Shown one piece after another: positions 1-7,437 of a stretch of 13,582 nucleotides of DNA; the first letter of the stretch is position 1, and every line of letters begins with the position of its first letter. Location of the stretch: NCBI GenBank assembly GCA_016202745.1, contig JACQOB010000077.1:1-13582 (forward strand). The letters are read 5' to 3'. The DNA is from Candidatus Aenigmatarchaeota archaeon (GTDB lineage Archaea > Aenigmatarchaeota > Aenigmatarchaeia > QMZP01). Position numbers and translations under genes: made by a program. The notes beneath the pieces are model-generated. The model did not search any database, was not told the DNA's origin, and saw only the letters and a list, made by a program, of their open reading frames with translations.

Positions 1-23
1 GTACAGTAGTAACATATGATAGA

Positions 24-30
24 TTTATAA
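24..30 (+). promoter_or_regulatory. TATA box of the archaemetzincin-like gene
   Basis: TTTATAA lies with its centre 26 bp upstream of the ATG at 53, the archaeal TATA-to-start-site distance, so transcription would begin at or next to the start codon. No Shine-Dalgarno is present between them. A leaderless mRNA is inferred. Confidence 0.55.
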
Positions 31-52
31 GTACAAAATACAGTCAATTTAC

Positions 53-679
53 ATGAAACAGAGGGAACTGCTGATACTGCCGTTCAACACATACCTGGGG
101 CCTGACCAGCTGGAGCAGGTGGCAATGCGGGCAGTGGTGGCATTTGGGGGAGCCTATGCGGCAGCAGGAATTCTTCCCCCTATGGAGATAAGACCATCAA
201 ATGCATTAGAAATGTTTGCGCGAAATGTAGAAACACAAAGATATGATGCATTGAAGGCGGATTTGGGCAAGGGTCTGATAAGGGATTTTAATGTCTTTGC
301 AGGCGGCCATGATGAATGTGTCTATCATGGCCTTGCCATCACCGATATGCTGCTCAGCTACAAGGGCTTCAGGGCAGGCGGGTTTGCTGACAAGGATTAT
401 GGCGTTGCATTGGCCACAGAGAGGGATATCTCCCTGTCTGATATCAGAGAAGGCACATTTATCCGCAGGCTCGCCGGCGTTGCAGTCCACGAGCTGGGCC
501 ACTTATACGGGCTTGGACACCACGATAGCGAAATAACGCCAGGATTATACTGCCCGATGATAAACAGGACATGGGATGATCCGGAATTCAGGGATGAAAG
601 GGCAAGGGGCGCATTCCAGGATTCCAGGGCCGATGCCTTCTGCGGCAGCTGCTACAAGGCAATAGAAGGTGAGAAATAA
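53..679 (+). CDS. archaemetzincin-like zinc metallopeptidase (family M54)
   Basis: A 208-aa soluble protein with the metzincin zinc site HELGHLYGLGH at residues 146-156 (H146, E147, H150, H156), followed by C-P-M at 167-169 and C-x-x-C at 197-200. Archaemetzincins have the pattern HExxHxxGxxHC-x4-CxM-x17-CxxC, where three zinc-binding residues plus the extra cysteines hold a catalytic and a structural zinc. The upstream block around residues 92-145 (GLAITDMLL... and the RRLAGVAVHE helix) also fits the family. Odd points seen here: the Cys expected directly after the third His is His157, the gap to the next Cys is 9 instead of 4 residues, and the gap before the CxxC is 27 instead of 17. A second zinc site of H-C-C-C type is possible but inferred. 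The start ATG is backed by a TATA box at leaderless distance. The neighbour on the right is convergent. Substrate unknown. Confidence 0.85.
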   Translation: MKQRELLILPFNTYLGPDQLEQVAMRAVVAFGGAYAAAGILPPMEIRPSNALEMFARNVETQRYDALKADLGKGLIRDFNVFAGGHDECVYHGLAITDMLLSYKGFRAGGFADKDYGVALATERDISLSDIREGTFIRRLAGVAVHELGHLYGLGHHDSEITPGLYCPMINRTWDDPEFRDERARGAFQDSRADAFCGSCYKAIEGEK

Positions 680-842
680 CCAAGGTTCACTTCTTCCCTT
701 CAATCCTGAATATTTGACAGTACAGAAGCTGAGGATGCGGAATGGGAGAAGGCTTGCGCTAGGCTGAAGGAATATGTACGACAGCGCGCTTGCTGAGTCG
801 CGCAGACTTCAATATTTGGACTGGACGGACACTGATTAATAA
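680..842. other. convergent intergenic region with a short coding-like remnant
   Basis: This 163-bp gap separates two converging genes. In the same frame as the upstream peptidase, 713-796 reads as a hydrophilic stretch (DSTEAEDAEWEKACARLKEY, then VRQRAC and a stop) preceded by stops and without an ATG. It could be an eroded tail of a gene or chance. A weak hairpin (GCGCG at 784-788 with CGCGC at 799-803) lacks a T tract. No RNA gene is seen. Confidence 0.3.
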
Positions 843-2126
843 TCACTCGGTCTTCTCAATCTTCCTGAAACCTGTATAATCCCACAAGGCCCTGGGGATG
901 TGCACATTTCCCTGCTTGTCCTGGAAGTTCTCCAGTATAGCCACCATGGTCCTTGTGGTTGCAATTGCAGTGCTGTTCAGGGTGTGCACGAAGCCGGCGG
1001 GCTTCTCGCCTTCCTTGCCGTATCTTATGTTAAGCCTCCTTGCCTGGTAGTCAGTGCAGTTGGAGCAGGAGACAGCCTCCCTGTATTGCTGCTGCGCAGG
1101 CATCCACACTTCCAGGTCGTACTTCTTAGCCGCAACCGTGCCTATGTCGCCAGTGCAGACGCTCACAACCCTGTAAGGCAATTCCAGCTTCTGGAAAATC
1201 TCTTCTGAATTTTTAATAAGCTCTTCAAAGATTTTCCATGAGTCTTCCGGCCTGGAGAAGACGAACTGCTCCACCTTGTTGAACTGGTGCACCCTGAAGA
1301 TGCCCTTCGTATCCTTTCCATGCGCCCCTGCCTCTTTCCTGAAGCACGGGGAAACGCCCGCGTATTTCGCCGGCAGGCAGGCCTCCGGCATTACCTCGCC
1401 CATGAACATTGCCGCCATCGGGTGCTCAGAGGTGGCCACCGGGTAGAGGTCATCCCCCTCTATCTTGTAAAGCATGTCCTCGAAATCCTGCAGGTCCGTA
1501 ACCCCCTCATAAGGCTTCCTCCTCATCATGAAGGGCGGCTGCAGCGGGATGAAGCCTTTTTCCAGGAGGAAATCCAGGGCGAACTTCTGCAGCGCCAGGT
1601 CTAGGATCGCAAGCTCATTCTTGAGGTAATAGAACCTCGCGCCTGCCACCTTTCCCGCCCTCTCCAGGTCGGCCAAATCCAGGCTTGCCAGCAGGTCAAC
1701 GTGGCTCTTTGGGGTGAAGTCCTTCTTCTCTATCTTCCCCCACTTCCTCACTTCCTTGTTGTCGCCGTCATCCTTGCCCGCGGCCACGCTCTCGTGCAGC
1801 AGGTTGGGCAGCCTCATCAGTATGTGATTCACCCTCTCCGCGTGCCTCTCGACCTGCTTTTCCAGGACCGCTATCTGTGAGAGCGCTCTCTTAACCTTTT
1901 CAATCTCTTTTTTCGCGTCATTCTTCTCCTTCTTCATTTTCGCTATCTTGTCCGTGGCGGCGTTCTTCTCGGCCCTGAGCACCTCCAGCTTCTGCAGGCT
2001 CTCCCGCCAGCTCTTGTCTTCCTTCAGGAGCTCGTCAACCATCTTCAGCTTTTCTGGGTCACGCCGCCTCTCGATATTCTTCTTCACGGCTTCAGGGTTT
2101 TCCCTTATAAGCTTTATGTCGAGCAT
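843..2126 (-). CDS. serS: seryl-tRNA synthetase
   Basis: A 427-aa class II aminoacyl-tRNA synthetase that charges tRNA-Ser in the cytoplasm. Residues 1 to about 110 start with MLDIKLIRENPEAV and form the long antiparallel coiled-coil arm that reads the tRNA variable arm. The catalytic domain follows: the serine-binding TSE loop at 232-234, motif 2 with FRKE at 262-265 and the RVHQFNKVEQ strand at 278-287, the substrate region YREAVSCSNCTDYQARR at 348-364, and motif 3 with NSTAIATTRTMVAILENFQ at 384-402, ending in IPRALWDYTG. This is the common SerRS form, not the zinc-dependent methanogen form. Length is normal for the family. The ATG lies 8 nt after the stop of the upstream regulator gene; a GAGGGG (complement of 2139-2144) sits 12 nt before it, longer than usual, so translation is probably coupled and both genes share a transcript. 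Confidence 0.97.
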   Translation of the reverse strand: MLDIKLIRENPEAVKKNIERRRDPEKLKMVDELLKEDKSWRESLQKLEVLRAEKNAATDKIAKMKKEKNDAKKEIEKVKRALSQIAVLEKQVERHAERVNHILMRLPNLLHESVAAGKDDGDNKEVRKWGKIEKKDFTPKSHVDLLASLDLADLERAGKVAGARFYYLKNELAILDLALQKFALDFLLEKGFIPLQPPFMMRRKPYEGVTDLQDFEDMLYKIEGDDLYPVATSEHPMAAMFMGEVMPEACLPAKYAGVSPCFRKEAGAHGKDTKGIFRVHQFNKVEQFVFSRPEDSWKIFEELIKNSEEIFQKLELPYRVVSVCTGDIGTVAAKKYDLEVWMPAQQQYREAVSCSNCTDYQARRLNIRYGKEGEKPAGFVHTLNSTAIATTRTMVAILENFQDKQGNVHIPRALWDYTGFRKIEKTE

Positions 2127-2134
2127 ATTGAATA

Positions 2135-3721
2135 TTAACCCCTCGGTATTAATGCCTTTTCAGAAAGCCTCCAGAGCTGGTTGAAATATATCCGGAAGCT
2201 GTCCCTTATGGATTTGTTCCCTATTGAAAACGCGATCGGCTCCCTTCCCCACAGCACGAGGACAACACCATCCTTGTAGAGGTTTATCTGCATCGGGCTT
2301 TCCATGTTCCTTGGCAGGCTTGCAACCCTGCTGAGCTTCAGTTTCCTGTCCCCCGCCAGCTCCATCTCCCTCACGAGAATCTCAAAGTCGGTGTAATTCC
2401 CAAGAAGGGCGACACTTATGCCTTTCCTAAGTCTGAGGCTGTGATAGCCGATGAACCATTTCTTGAGCTTCCTGGCAGCCTCCCCTTTCCCGTAGTTTGC
2501 GCCAAGCACCTGGTACTCCTCCCCGGGCCCGTATTTGTCCAGCATTGAGTAGAAAAGGCCTGTGACGTCCTCAAACCCCCTGTGTATTGCCACGTCCTGT
2601 TTCCAGAAACTGTCAAAATAATTCTTCATGCTGTCAGCAAGCTCGCTGCTTTCTATGAGAAAGGCAAGCGGCTTCTGCGCCAGGGTCCACAGGTTTATCA
2701 GCGTCCTGTTCCTGTACACATTGAAGACTGCAGGCGTCACAATACCCCGGGGCAGGAGCTTGATTTCAGTCAGCGGGATGCGCGCCCTTTCGGCCGCAAT
2801 GTCCCGCGTGTCATGGTTGAACAGCGCCTTGACGCGTATCCCCCTTTCGGCCCGCCGCCTGTAAAAATCCGTGAAAAAGGCATTCATCTCCCTCATCATC
2901 TTCGGCACGCCGATGACAAAATATTCATCCCCCCGCTTCATTGCATTCAGGAACTCCTCAAACGCCTGTTTAACTGAATCCTCGCCCCTGAATGTCCTGA
3001 CGTCCTGCTCCCAAAGCATCTTGAAATAATTCCTGAAGCTATCGGCTATCTCCCCGCTCTCTATCGCGAAGGCCACCGGCTTGTCGCTCCAGAGTATTAT
3101 GTTGACATTGTTCCTGTAAAGGTTGACAACGGCCGGCGTTATGTATTCCTTCTGTATGGTCTTCACTTCCGTGTGCGGCAGGAGCCGGTTATGCTCGATC
3201 TCTTCCACGGCATCCTCATTGAATATTATCTTCATCTTCACCCCCTTCTTTGCCCTCCTCCTGTCCCAGTTCTTGATGAACCCCGTGAACTCGTCGGATT
3301 TCTTTACCGCCGCAAAAACAATGTATTCCTCCCCCGGGCTGAGGGTCCTCAGTATGGTCTCAAAAAGCCCCTTGACCGCCCTGGTCCCCTCGTAAACCAC
3401 GGCCATCTGCTTAGCCTTTGAAAGCTGTTTCCTGAGCCTCAGCTCAGGTAGTATGGATTTCAGCCTCTCCTCCCTCTCCTGCAGGACGTCCAGCAGTATT
3501 TCGGGGTCAGCAGCCTCAAAATAGCGCTTGCCAGCCTTGATTATGTAGCTGACCAGGCCCTTCTCAATGAGCCGCTGTAGTATTGCGTAGGCCGTGGCCC
3601 TGTGGAGGCCGGATTTCTTTATGACAGGCCCTATGGTGGTGGATCCCAACTCCAGCAGTATCAGGTACGCATCAGCCTCATTCTCGGTCAGGCCCGCTTC
3701 AACCAGCACACCCTTGTCCAT
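2135..3721 (-). CDS. TrmB-like transcriptional regulator with three tandem effector domains
   Basis: A 528-aa protein. Residues 4-75 form a TrmB-type winged helix-turn-helix (LTENEADAYLILLELGSTT, GLHRATAYAILQRLIEKGLV), followed by a predicted helix of about 78-105. Then come three copies of one alpha/beta effector unit at about 106-244, 245-381 and 382-519. Shared landmarks in each copy are GxEYxVxG or a variant, a basic R-R-x-x-G-(I/V) segment before a strand, P-(A/M)-x-x-N-x-Y-(R/K), LW...(K/E)P-(I/V/L)-AF-x-I, and a closing (E)IADSFRNYF-x-x-LW. Archaeal TrmB proteins sense small molecules, often sugars, through a single C-terminal region, so the triplication is unusual. The gene is read divergently from a secreted-protein gene across a palindrome that is the obvious operator, and it leads into serS. 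Ligand unknown. The ATG is at leaderless distance from TTTAAA at 3743-3748. Confidence 0.85.
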   Translation of the reverse strand: MDKGVLVEAGLTENEADAYLILLELGSTTIGPVIKKSGLHRATAYAILQRLIEKGLVSYIIKAGKRYFEAADPEILLDVLQEREERLKSILPELRLRKQLSKAKQMAVVYEGTRAVKGLFETILRTLSPGEEYIVFAAVKKSDEFTGFIKNWDRRRAKKGVKMKIIFNEDAVEEIEHNRLLPHTEVKTIQKEYITPAVVNLYRNNVNIILWSDKPVAFAIESGEIADSFRNYFKMLWEQDVRTFRGEDSVKQAFEEFLNAMKRGDEYFVIGVPKMMREMNAFFTDFYRRRAERGIRVKALFNHDTRDIAAERARIPLTEIKLLPRGIVTPAVFNVYRNRTLINLWTLAQKPLAFLIESSELADSMKNYFDSFWKQDVAIHRGFEDVTGLFYSMLDKYGPGEEYQVLGANYGKGEAARKLKKWFIGYHSLRLRKGISVALLGNYTDFEILVREMELAGDRKLKLSRVASLPRNMESPMQINLYKDGVVLVLWGREPIAFSIGNKSIRDSFRIYFNQLWRLSEKALIPRG

Positions 3722-3742
3722 GCATCATATTTGGCACAAGCG

Positions 3743-3748
3743 TTTAAA
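3743..3748 (-). promoter_or_regulatory. TATA element of the TrmB-like gene/serS operon
   Basis: TTTAAA on the complementary strand is centred 24-25 bp upstream of the regulator's ATG (3719-3721). There is no Shine-Dalgarno, so a leaderless transcript is expected. The 22-bp palindrome begins 2 bp further upstream, over the position of the BRE where TFB binds. Confidence 0.5.
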
Positions 3749-3750
3749 TC

Positions 3751-3772
3751 TGTAGTCTTGATCAAGACTACA
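3751..3772. promoter_or_regulatory. perfect 22-bp palindromic operator between divergent promoters
   Basis: The half-site TGTAGTCTTGA (3751-3761) is followed directly by its exact reverse complement (3762-3772), with no mismatch and no spacer. It lies 2 bp from the leftward TATA element (3743-3748) and 4 bp from the rightward one (3777-3784), so a dimer bound here would cover or touch both BRE positions. The adjacent TrmB-like wHTH protein is the likely binder (inference). Known TrmB-family operators are also inverted repeats in BRE/TATA regions, where position decides activation or repression. Confidence 0.8.
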
Positions 3773-3776
3773 CTGG

Positions 3777-3784
3777 TTTATATA
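3777..3784 (+). promoter_or_regulatory. TATA box of the secreted-protein/methyltransferase operon
   Basis: TTTATATA, preceded by GG, would place the start site near 3806-3810. That gives a short leader of about 13-17 nt containing AGAGGTGA just before the ATG at 3823. Confidence 0.65.
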
Positions 3785-3822
3785 GACTGATCGTATATTA
3801 TTGTCACTAATAAGAGGTGAAT

Positions 3823-4902
3823 ATGAACAAATTGAGGAGGCTGCTTGCATATCCCGTGATGGCTTTGGCGTTAATGGTAGGCGCGGAAGCGGCAAGGGCA
3901 GACGAGCCCGTGGCCAGGCTTTACAGCACGCATTCCTGGACTGAGGGGGGTAATGTGGCATCAGGCACATTGGGTGTCCTGAAATATGGGAAGCTAAAAT
4001 TTGGTTATGAGAAACTGGACGACGGAAGGGAATTTTACGGCGTGAAGGCGCCATTTTGGAATGACAATGCAGACATTTCTCTCCTGCAGGCCGATGCGGC
4101 AGATGGAGGGAATGTTGAAAGGGAATATGAAGTGATAGGGAAGGTGAAGCCGCTGGCGGATCACGAGCTGGAAATAGCTGCACGCGGCTTCAACCTGCTG
4201 GAAAGGAACGGGTACGGCATAGCCGCCAGCTACAGGGAAAAGAAGGATTTCAGCTCGCCTGACAACAGGGCCGCGGGCATATCGTTCGCAAAGGAGGGTG
4301 ATGTTGAAAAGGTGGGCGGGTATGCGTGGAACAGGTTTGGCGGGCTGGGTGGTCTTTTTGTCGGCGCAGCGACGTACGCGAGGGACAACAGGTTCGTTGT
4401 TGCCATGCCAGGCAACGGCGACAGGCCTGCATGGGCCTGCCTGCACATTGATGCCAGCAGCGGCTTCCAGCTCAACCAGGTCCTGTTCTCAACCGATGGG
4501 GTGAACATAACGGCTGTGGATACCCACGAAATGCTTAAGGCAAACGAGGCTGATCCCACAGATTCCTTCACAACAGGAGGCGGCGTCTTCAGGTATATAG
4601 TGCCGCCAATATCGGCAAGGGGTAGGGGATTTACCGCAGGCGTGGTGCATACAAGAATTAATGAAGAAGATTCAATAAGGGCAGAGACAGTGGGATACAG
4701 AGGGATGTTCTTTATAGGAGGAAGCTATGAGGGAAAGGGTTATAGTAATGCCAGGATTGGCGTGCCTTTAGGCTTCCAGCTGGCTGGAGGGGATGGGAAG
4801 ACAAGGAATTTCCTCAGGGCAATGCCATATTACGATAATGCAAGCAATAACTTCGGCGTGCAAATTATAATAGAAGCAAGAATCCCATATGACAGCGAAT
4901 GA
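3823..4902 (+). CDS. secreted beta-rich protein of unknown function
   Basis: A 359-aa protein, not recognised as a known family. It starts with a clear Sec signal peptide: basic N-region NKLRR (2-6), hydrophobic core to about residue 20 and an A-R-A cleavage site at 24-26, then DEPVARLY. No transmembrane helix follows. The mature chain is rich in Gly, aromatic residues and alternating polar/hydrophobic strand-like stretches (for example KLKFGYEKL, GYGIAASYRE, FGVQIIIEARIPY) separated by charged turns, which suggests a large beta-sheet or barrel-like fold; this is inference. There is no lipobox. The ATG at 3823 is preferred over the in-frame GTG at 3817 because that GTG is part of the AGGTGA ribosome-binding sequence, although its spacing to the ATG is very short. 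The gene is divergent from the TrmB-like regulator across the palindrome and is probably its regulatory target. A methyltransferase gene overlaps its end. Confidence 0.7.
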   Translation: MNKLRRLLAYPVMALALMVGAEAARADEPVARLYSTHSWTEGGNVASGTLGVLKYGKLKFGYEKLDDGREFYGVKAPFWNDNADISLLQADAADGGNVEREYEVIGKVKPLADHELEIAARGFNLLERNGYGIAASYREKKDFSSPDNRAAGISFAKEGDVEKVGGYAWNRFGGLGGLFVGAATYARDNRFVVAMPGNGDRPAWACLHIDASSGFQLNQVLFSTDGVNITAVDTHEMLKANEADPTDSFTTGGGVFRYIVPPISARGRGFTAGVVHTRINEEDSIRAETVGYRGMFFIGGSYEGKGYSNARIGVPLGFQLAGGDGKTRNFLRAMPYYDNASNNFGVQIIIEARIPYDSE

Positions 4903-5521
4903 CAAATCTCTTTTTGAAAGGATATACAGTCTTCCGGGAGAAAACCCCTGGACATGCAGGGAGCCGCCGGGCAAGCTGACAGAGCTGGTTGAAAGCGGAA
5001 AACTGAAGCCTTGCAGGGCCCTTGACGTCGGCTGCGGCGAAGGCTATTATTCCACCTATCTTGCCTCCAGGGGATTTGAGGCTACGGGGATAGATTTCTC
5101 TGAGAATGCCATAAGATATGCAAGGCGGCATGCGAAAGAAGCTGGTGTTGACTGCAGGTTCCTTGCAATGGACTGGAAGGACTTGCCTTGCTTGGGGGAG
5201 CGCTTTGACTTTGTCCTAGACTGGAGATTCCTGCATGAGATACTCGACTTGCCTGAACGCGAGAAGTATGTGAAAACCGCGGCCGGGGTGCTCGAATCCG
5301 GGGGCAAATACCTGTCTGTTTCCTTCAGCGACAAACCCAATGCATGGGGCAATGGCAGGATCAGGAAAACCCCTGAAGGCACAACCCTCTATTTTGCGCC
5401 TGCCATGGAAATGGAGGCAATGTTTGGGAAATACTTCAGAATAGTGGAGAAAAGGCACTTCAATGTGGCCGGCAAAGACGCAGATACAGAATGCAATTAT
5501 TTCCTGATGGAAAGGTCTTAA
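4889..5521 (+). CDS. class I SAM-dependent methyltransferase
   Basis: A 210-aa cytoplasmic protein with a Rossmann-type methyltransferase domain. Motif I is ALDVGCGEGYYS at 44-55, the acidic end of strand 2 is in ATGIDFSENAI (D69), MDWKDLP at 94-100 is the adenine-side motif, and FDFVLDWRFLHEI at 106-118 is motif IV. A GGKYLSVSFS strand and a C-terminal strand (ECNYFLMERS) complete the fold. The layout, with N-terminal PW...PP before motif I, resembles small-molecule methyltransferases of the thiopurine/TehB-like kind; the substrate cannot be read from sequence. The ATG lies 14 nt inside the end of the secreted-protein gene, with no clear Shine-Dalgarno, so translational coupling and joint control by the upstream palindrome are likely. 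Confidence 0.85.
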   Translation: MTANDKSLFERIYSLPGENPWTCREPPGKLTELVESGKLKPCRALDVGCGEGYYSTYLASRGFEATGIDFSENAIRYARRHAKEAGVDCRFLAMDWKDLPCLGERFDFVLDWRFLHEILDLPEREKYVKTAAGVLESGGKYLSVSFSDKPNAWGNGRIRKTPEGTTLYFAPAMEMEAMFGKYFRIVEKRHFNVAGKDADTECNYFLMERS

Positions 5522-5548
5522 GCATACAGGCGGGGGAAAGTATTCTCG

Positions 5549-5582
5549 TTTATATTCTTATTTTCCATACCTATATTGGAGG
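5549..5582 (+). promoter_or_regulatory. promoter and ribosome-binding site of the aIF5B gene
   Basis: TTTATATT at 5549-5556 is a TATA box giving a start site near 5577. GGAGG at 5578-5582 lies 5 nt before the ATG at 5588. This spacing decides the start: the in-frame TTG at 5576 is upstream of the Shine-Dalgarno and is not the initiator. Confidence 0.65.
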
Positions 5583-5587
5583 CTGTT

Positions 5588-7306
5588 ATGGCAGGAATAC
5601 GCTCCCCAATACTTGTTGCAGTGGGCCATGTGGACCACGGGAAGACTACATTACTAGACAAAATTAGGGGAACAGCTATGGTAAAAACAGAGCCCGGCCT
5701 GATAACACAATACATATCTGCCTCTTTTGTTCCAATAAAAGTGATTAGAGACGTATGCGGTGAGATGATAATAAAAATGAAGATTGAATTAACTATTCCT
5801 GGTCTTCTTCTTATTGACACCCCCGGCCATGAGGCGTTCACCACCCTCAGGAAAAGGGGCGGCGCGATAGCCGACTTGGCGATACTGGTCATTGACATGC
5901 ACGAGGGCTTCAAGCCCCAGACAGCGGAAAGCCTTGACTACCTCAAGCAGTTCAGGACGCCCTTTGTAGTCGCAATGACAAAGATTGACAGGCTCATGGG
6001 CTGGCAGCCCCAGAATGACGCCTGCTTCCTTGATTCCTTCGCCGGGCAGCCCCAGCGCGTGCAGGAAGAGCTGGATGAAAAGCTGTACAGGCTGGTTGGC
6101 CAGCTGTCGGAGAAGGGTTTTGAGGCCGAAAGGTTTGACAGGATAACCGACTTCGGGAAGCAGATCGCGATAATACCAGTCTCCGGAAAAACAGGGGAAG
6201 GCATACCGGAGCTGCTCGTGATGCTGGCTGGCCTGGCGCAGCGGTTCCTGAGGAAGAGCCTGGAGATAACCCCCGGCGAGGGCAAGGGCGCCGTCCTTGA
6301 GGTCAAGGAATTCAAGGGGCTCGGGACAACAATAGACGTCGTGCTGTATGACGGCGAGATAGCCAGGGGCGATTTCATCATAATCGGCGGGAAGGAGCCT
6401 GTTGTCGCAAGGGTGAAGGCCCTGATGGAGCCGGAGCCGCTGAAGGAGCTCAGGATCGAGAAGAACTTCTGCCAGGTTGAGCAGCTGACGGCTGCAGCAG
6501 CAATGAAAGTGTCCGCGCCCGGCCTTGAGGGTGTCATTGCCGGCTCGCCGTTCAGGGCTGTGAGAAACGAGAAGGACGTGGAAAAGGCCAGGCAGGAAGT
6601 CCAGGAGGAAATTGAGGAAGTGGAAATTGAAACTGACAAGGATGGGGTGGTGGTGAAGGCTGACACGCTAGGAAGCCTTGAGGCCATGATAAAGATACTG
6701 ATGGGAAAGTCCATACCAATCAAGAAGGCGCATGTTGGGGATCTCACAAAGTCAGACGTGATGGAGCTGCGTGCATTCAAAGACCAGGTTGTTTTCGCAT
6801 TTGGCGTGAAGATTCAGCCGGACATCGAGCAGCTGGCAAAGGAGAACAAGGTCTGGGTTTTCCATTCAGATGTCATCTACAGGATACTGGAGGACTACCA
6901 GAAATGGCTTGATGACGCCAAAAAGAGGGAGGAGCAGGAGCTTCTCGACAGCGTGACACGGCCAGGGCGCGTGCGAATCCTGCCTGGCTATGTCTTCCGC
7001 CAGATGAAGCCTGCTGTCTTCGGGGTGGAGGTTGTCAAGGGCACGATAAAGCCCGGCTACAGGCTCCACAGGAAGGGCAAGGTGGTCGGGGAGATCAAGG
7101 AAATACAGTCCCAGGGGAACAACCAGAACCAGGCAAAGAGCGGGGACAGGGTGGCCCTCTCTGTCCAGGACATGGTTGTCGGCAAGGACGCGAATGAAGG
7201 GGAGGAACTGGACGTCTACCTGACAGGGGAGGCCCTGAGGCTTCTGGAAAAGATAAGGCACAAGCTGAGGCCCGACGAGGTTGAATTGTTGGGTGAAGGG
7301 GAGTAG
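5588..7306 (+). CDS. infB: translation initiation factor aIF5B (archaeal IF2)
   Basis: A 572-aa GTPase that promotes ribosomal subunit joining and initiator tRNA placement. The G domain holds G1 GHVDHGKT at 13-20, the switch-I-like ITQYIS at 39-44, G3 DTPGH at 77-81 and G4 TKID at 131-134 (the family norm is NKID). It is followed by beta-barrel domain II (about 225-330), the alpha/beta/alpha domain III (about 340-440; VVVKADTLGSLEAM) and C-terminal barrel domain IV (GRVRILPGYVFR onward), ending in a helix with HKLRPDEVELL. Length is close to archaeal aIF5B. The ATG has GGAGG 5 nt upstream. Odd: 5641-5820 is about 36% G+C with A/T-ending codons, and from 5821 (just inside the G3 motif) the gene turns GC-rich (41 of 60 in the next line). 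This suggests a mosaic gene. Two short tail-like copies of the 3' end lie downstream. Confidence 0.96.
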   Translation: MAGIRSPILVAVGHVDHGKTTLLDKIRGTAMVKTEPGLITQYISASFVPIKVIRDVCGEMIIKMKIELTIPGLLLIDTPGHEAFTTLRKRGGAIADLAILVIDMHEGFKPQTAESLDYLKQFRTPFVVAMTKIDRLMGWQPQNDACFLDSFAGQPQRVQEELDEKLYRLVGQLSEKGFEAERFDRITDFGKQIAIIPVSGKTGEGIPELLVMLAGLAQRFLRKSLEITPGEGKGAVLEVKEFKGLGTTIDVVLYDGEIARGDFIIIGGKEPVVARVKALMEPEPLKELRIEKNFCQVEQLTAAAAMKVSAPGLEGVIAGSPFRAVRNEKDVEKARQEVQEEIEEVEIETDKDGVVVKADTLGSLEAMIKILMGKSIPIKKAHVGDLTKSDVMELRAFKDQVVFAFGVKIQPDIEQLAKENKVWVFHSDVIYRILEDYQKWLDDAKKREEQELLDSVTRPGRVRILPGYVFRQMKPAVFGVEVVKGTIKPGYRLHRKGKVVGEIKEIQSQGNNQNQAKSGDRVALSVQDMVVGKDANEGEELDVYLTGEALRLLEKIRHKLRPDEVELLGEGE

Positions 7307-7330
7307 GGCATCGAAAGCACAGATCTTGCG

Positions 7331-7345
7331 AGCCGTTTAGCGGCT
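7331..7345 (+). terminator. candidate terminator hairpin after aIF5B
   Basis: AGCCG and CGGCT form a 5-bp stem around the loop TTTAG, 25 nt after the aIF5B stop, followed by T-rich sequence (GTTAGTTATATTGTATCT). Archaeal termination mainly needs the T-rich part, so the hairpin's role is uncertain. Confidence 0.35.
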
Positions 7346-7380
7346 GTTAGTTATATTGTATCTATTAAGTAGTAAATAAT

Positions 7381-7432
7381 AGAAAGCTTTATATAGTAGT
7401 AAACCCACATATAATTACAAAATGATAGGAGG
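7381..7432 (+). promoter_or_regulatory. strong promoter and Shine-Dalgarno of the small AT-rich gene
   Basis: AGAAAGC at 7381-7387 resembles a BRE and runs directly into TTTATATA (7388-7395). AGGAGG at 7427-7432 sits 5 nt before the ATG at 7438. The expected start site is about 7416-7420, giving a leader of roughly 20 nt. Both elements are close to consensus, so this small gene should be well expressed. Confidence 0.75.
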
Positions 7433-7437
7433 ATATT

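Noticed and set aside
784..803. GC-rich hairpin as a terminator of the converging genes
   Set aside because: The stem is only 5 bp with a 10-nt loop and no T tract follows.
3817..3822. GTG start for the secreted protein
   Set aside because: The GTG is part of the AGGTGA ribosome-binding sequence, and the signal peptide reads well from the ATG at 3823.
5576..5587. Upstream in-frame TTG start for aIF5B
   Set aside because: GGAGG at 5578-5582 overlaps it and is ideally placed for the ATG at 5588; residues before the ATG are not family-like.
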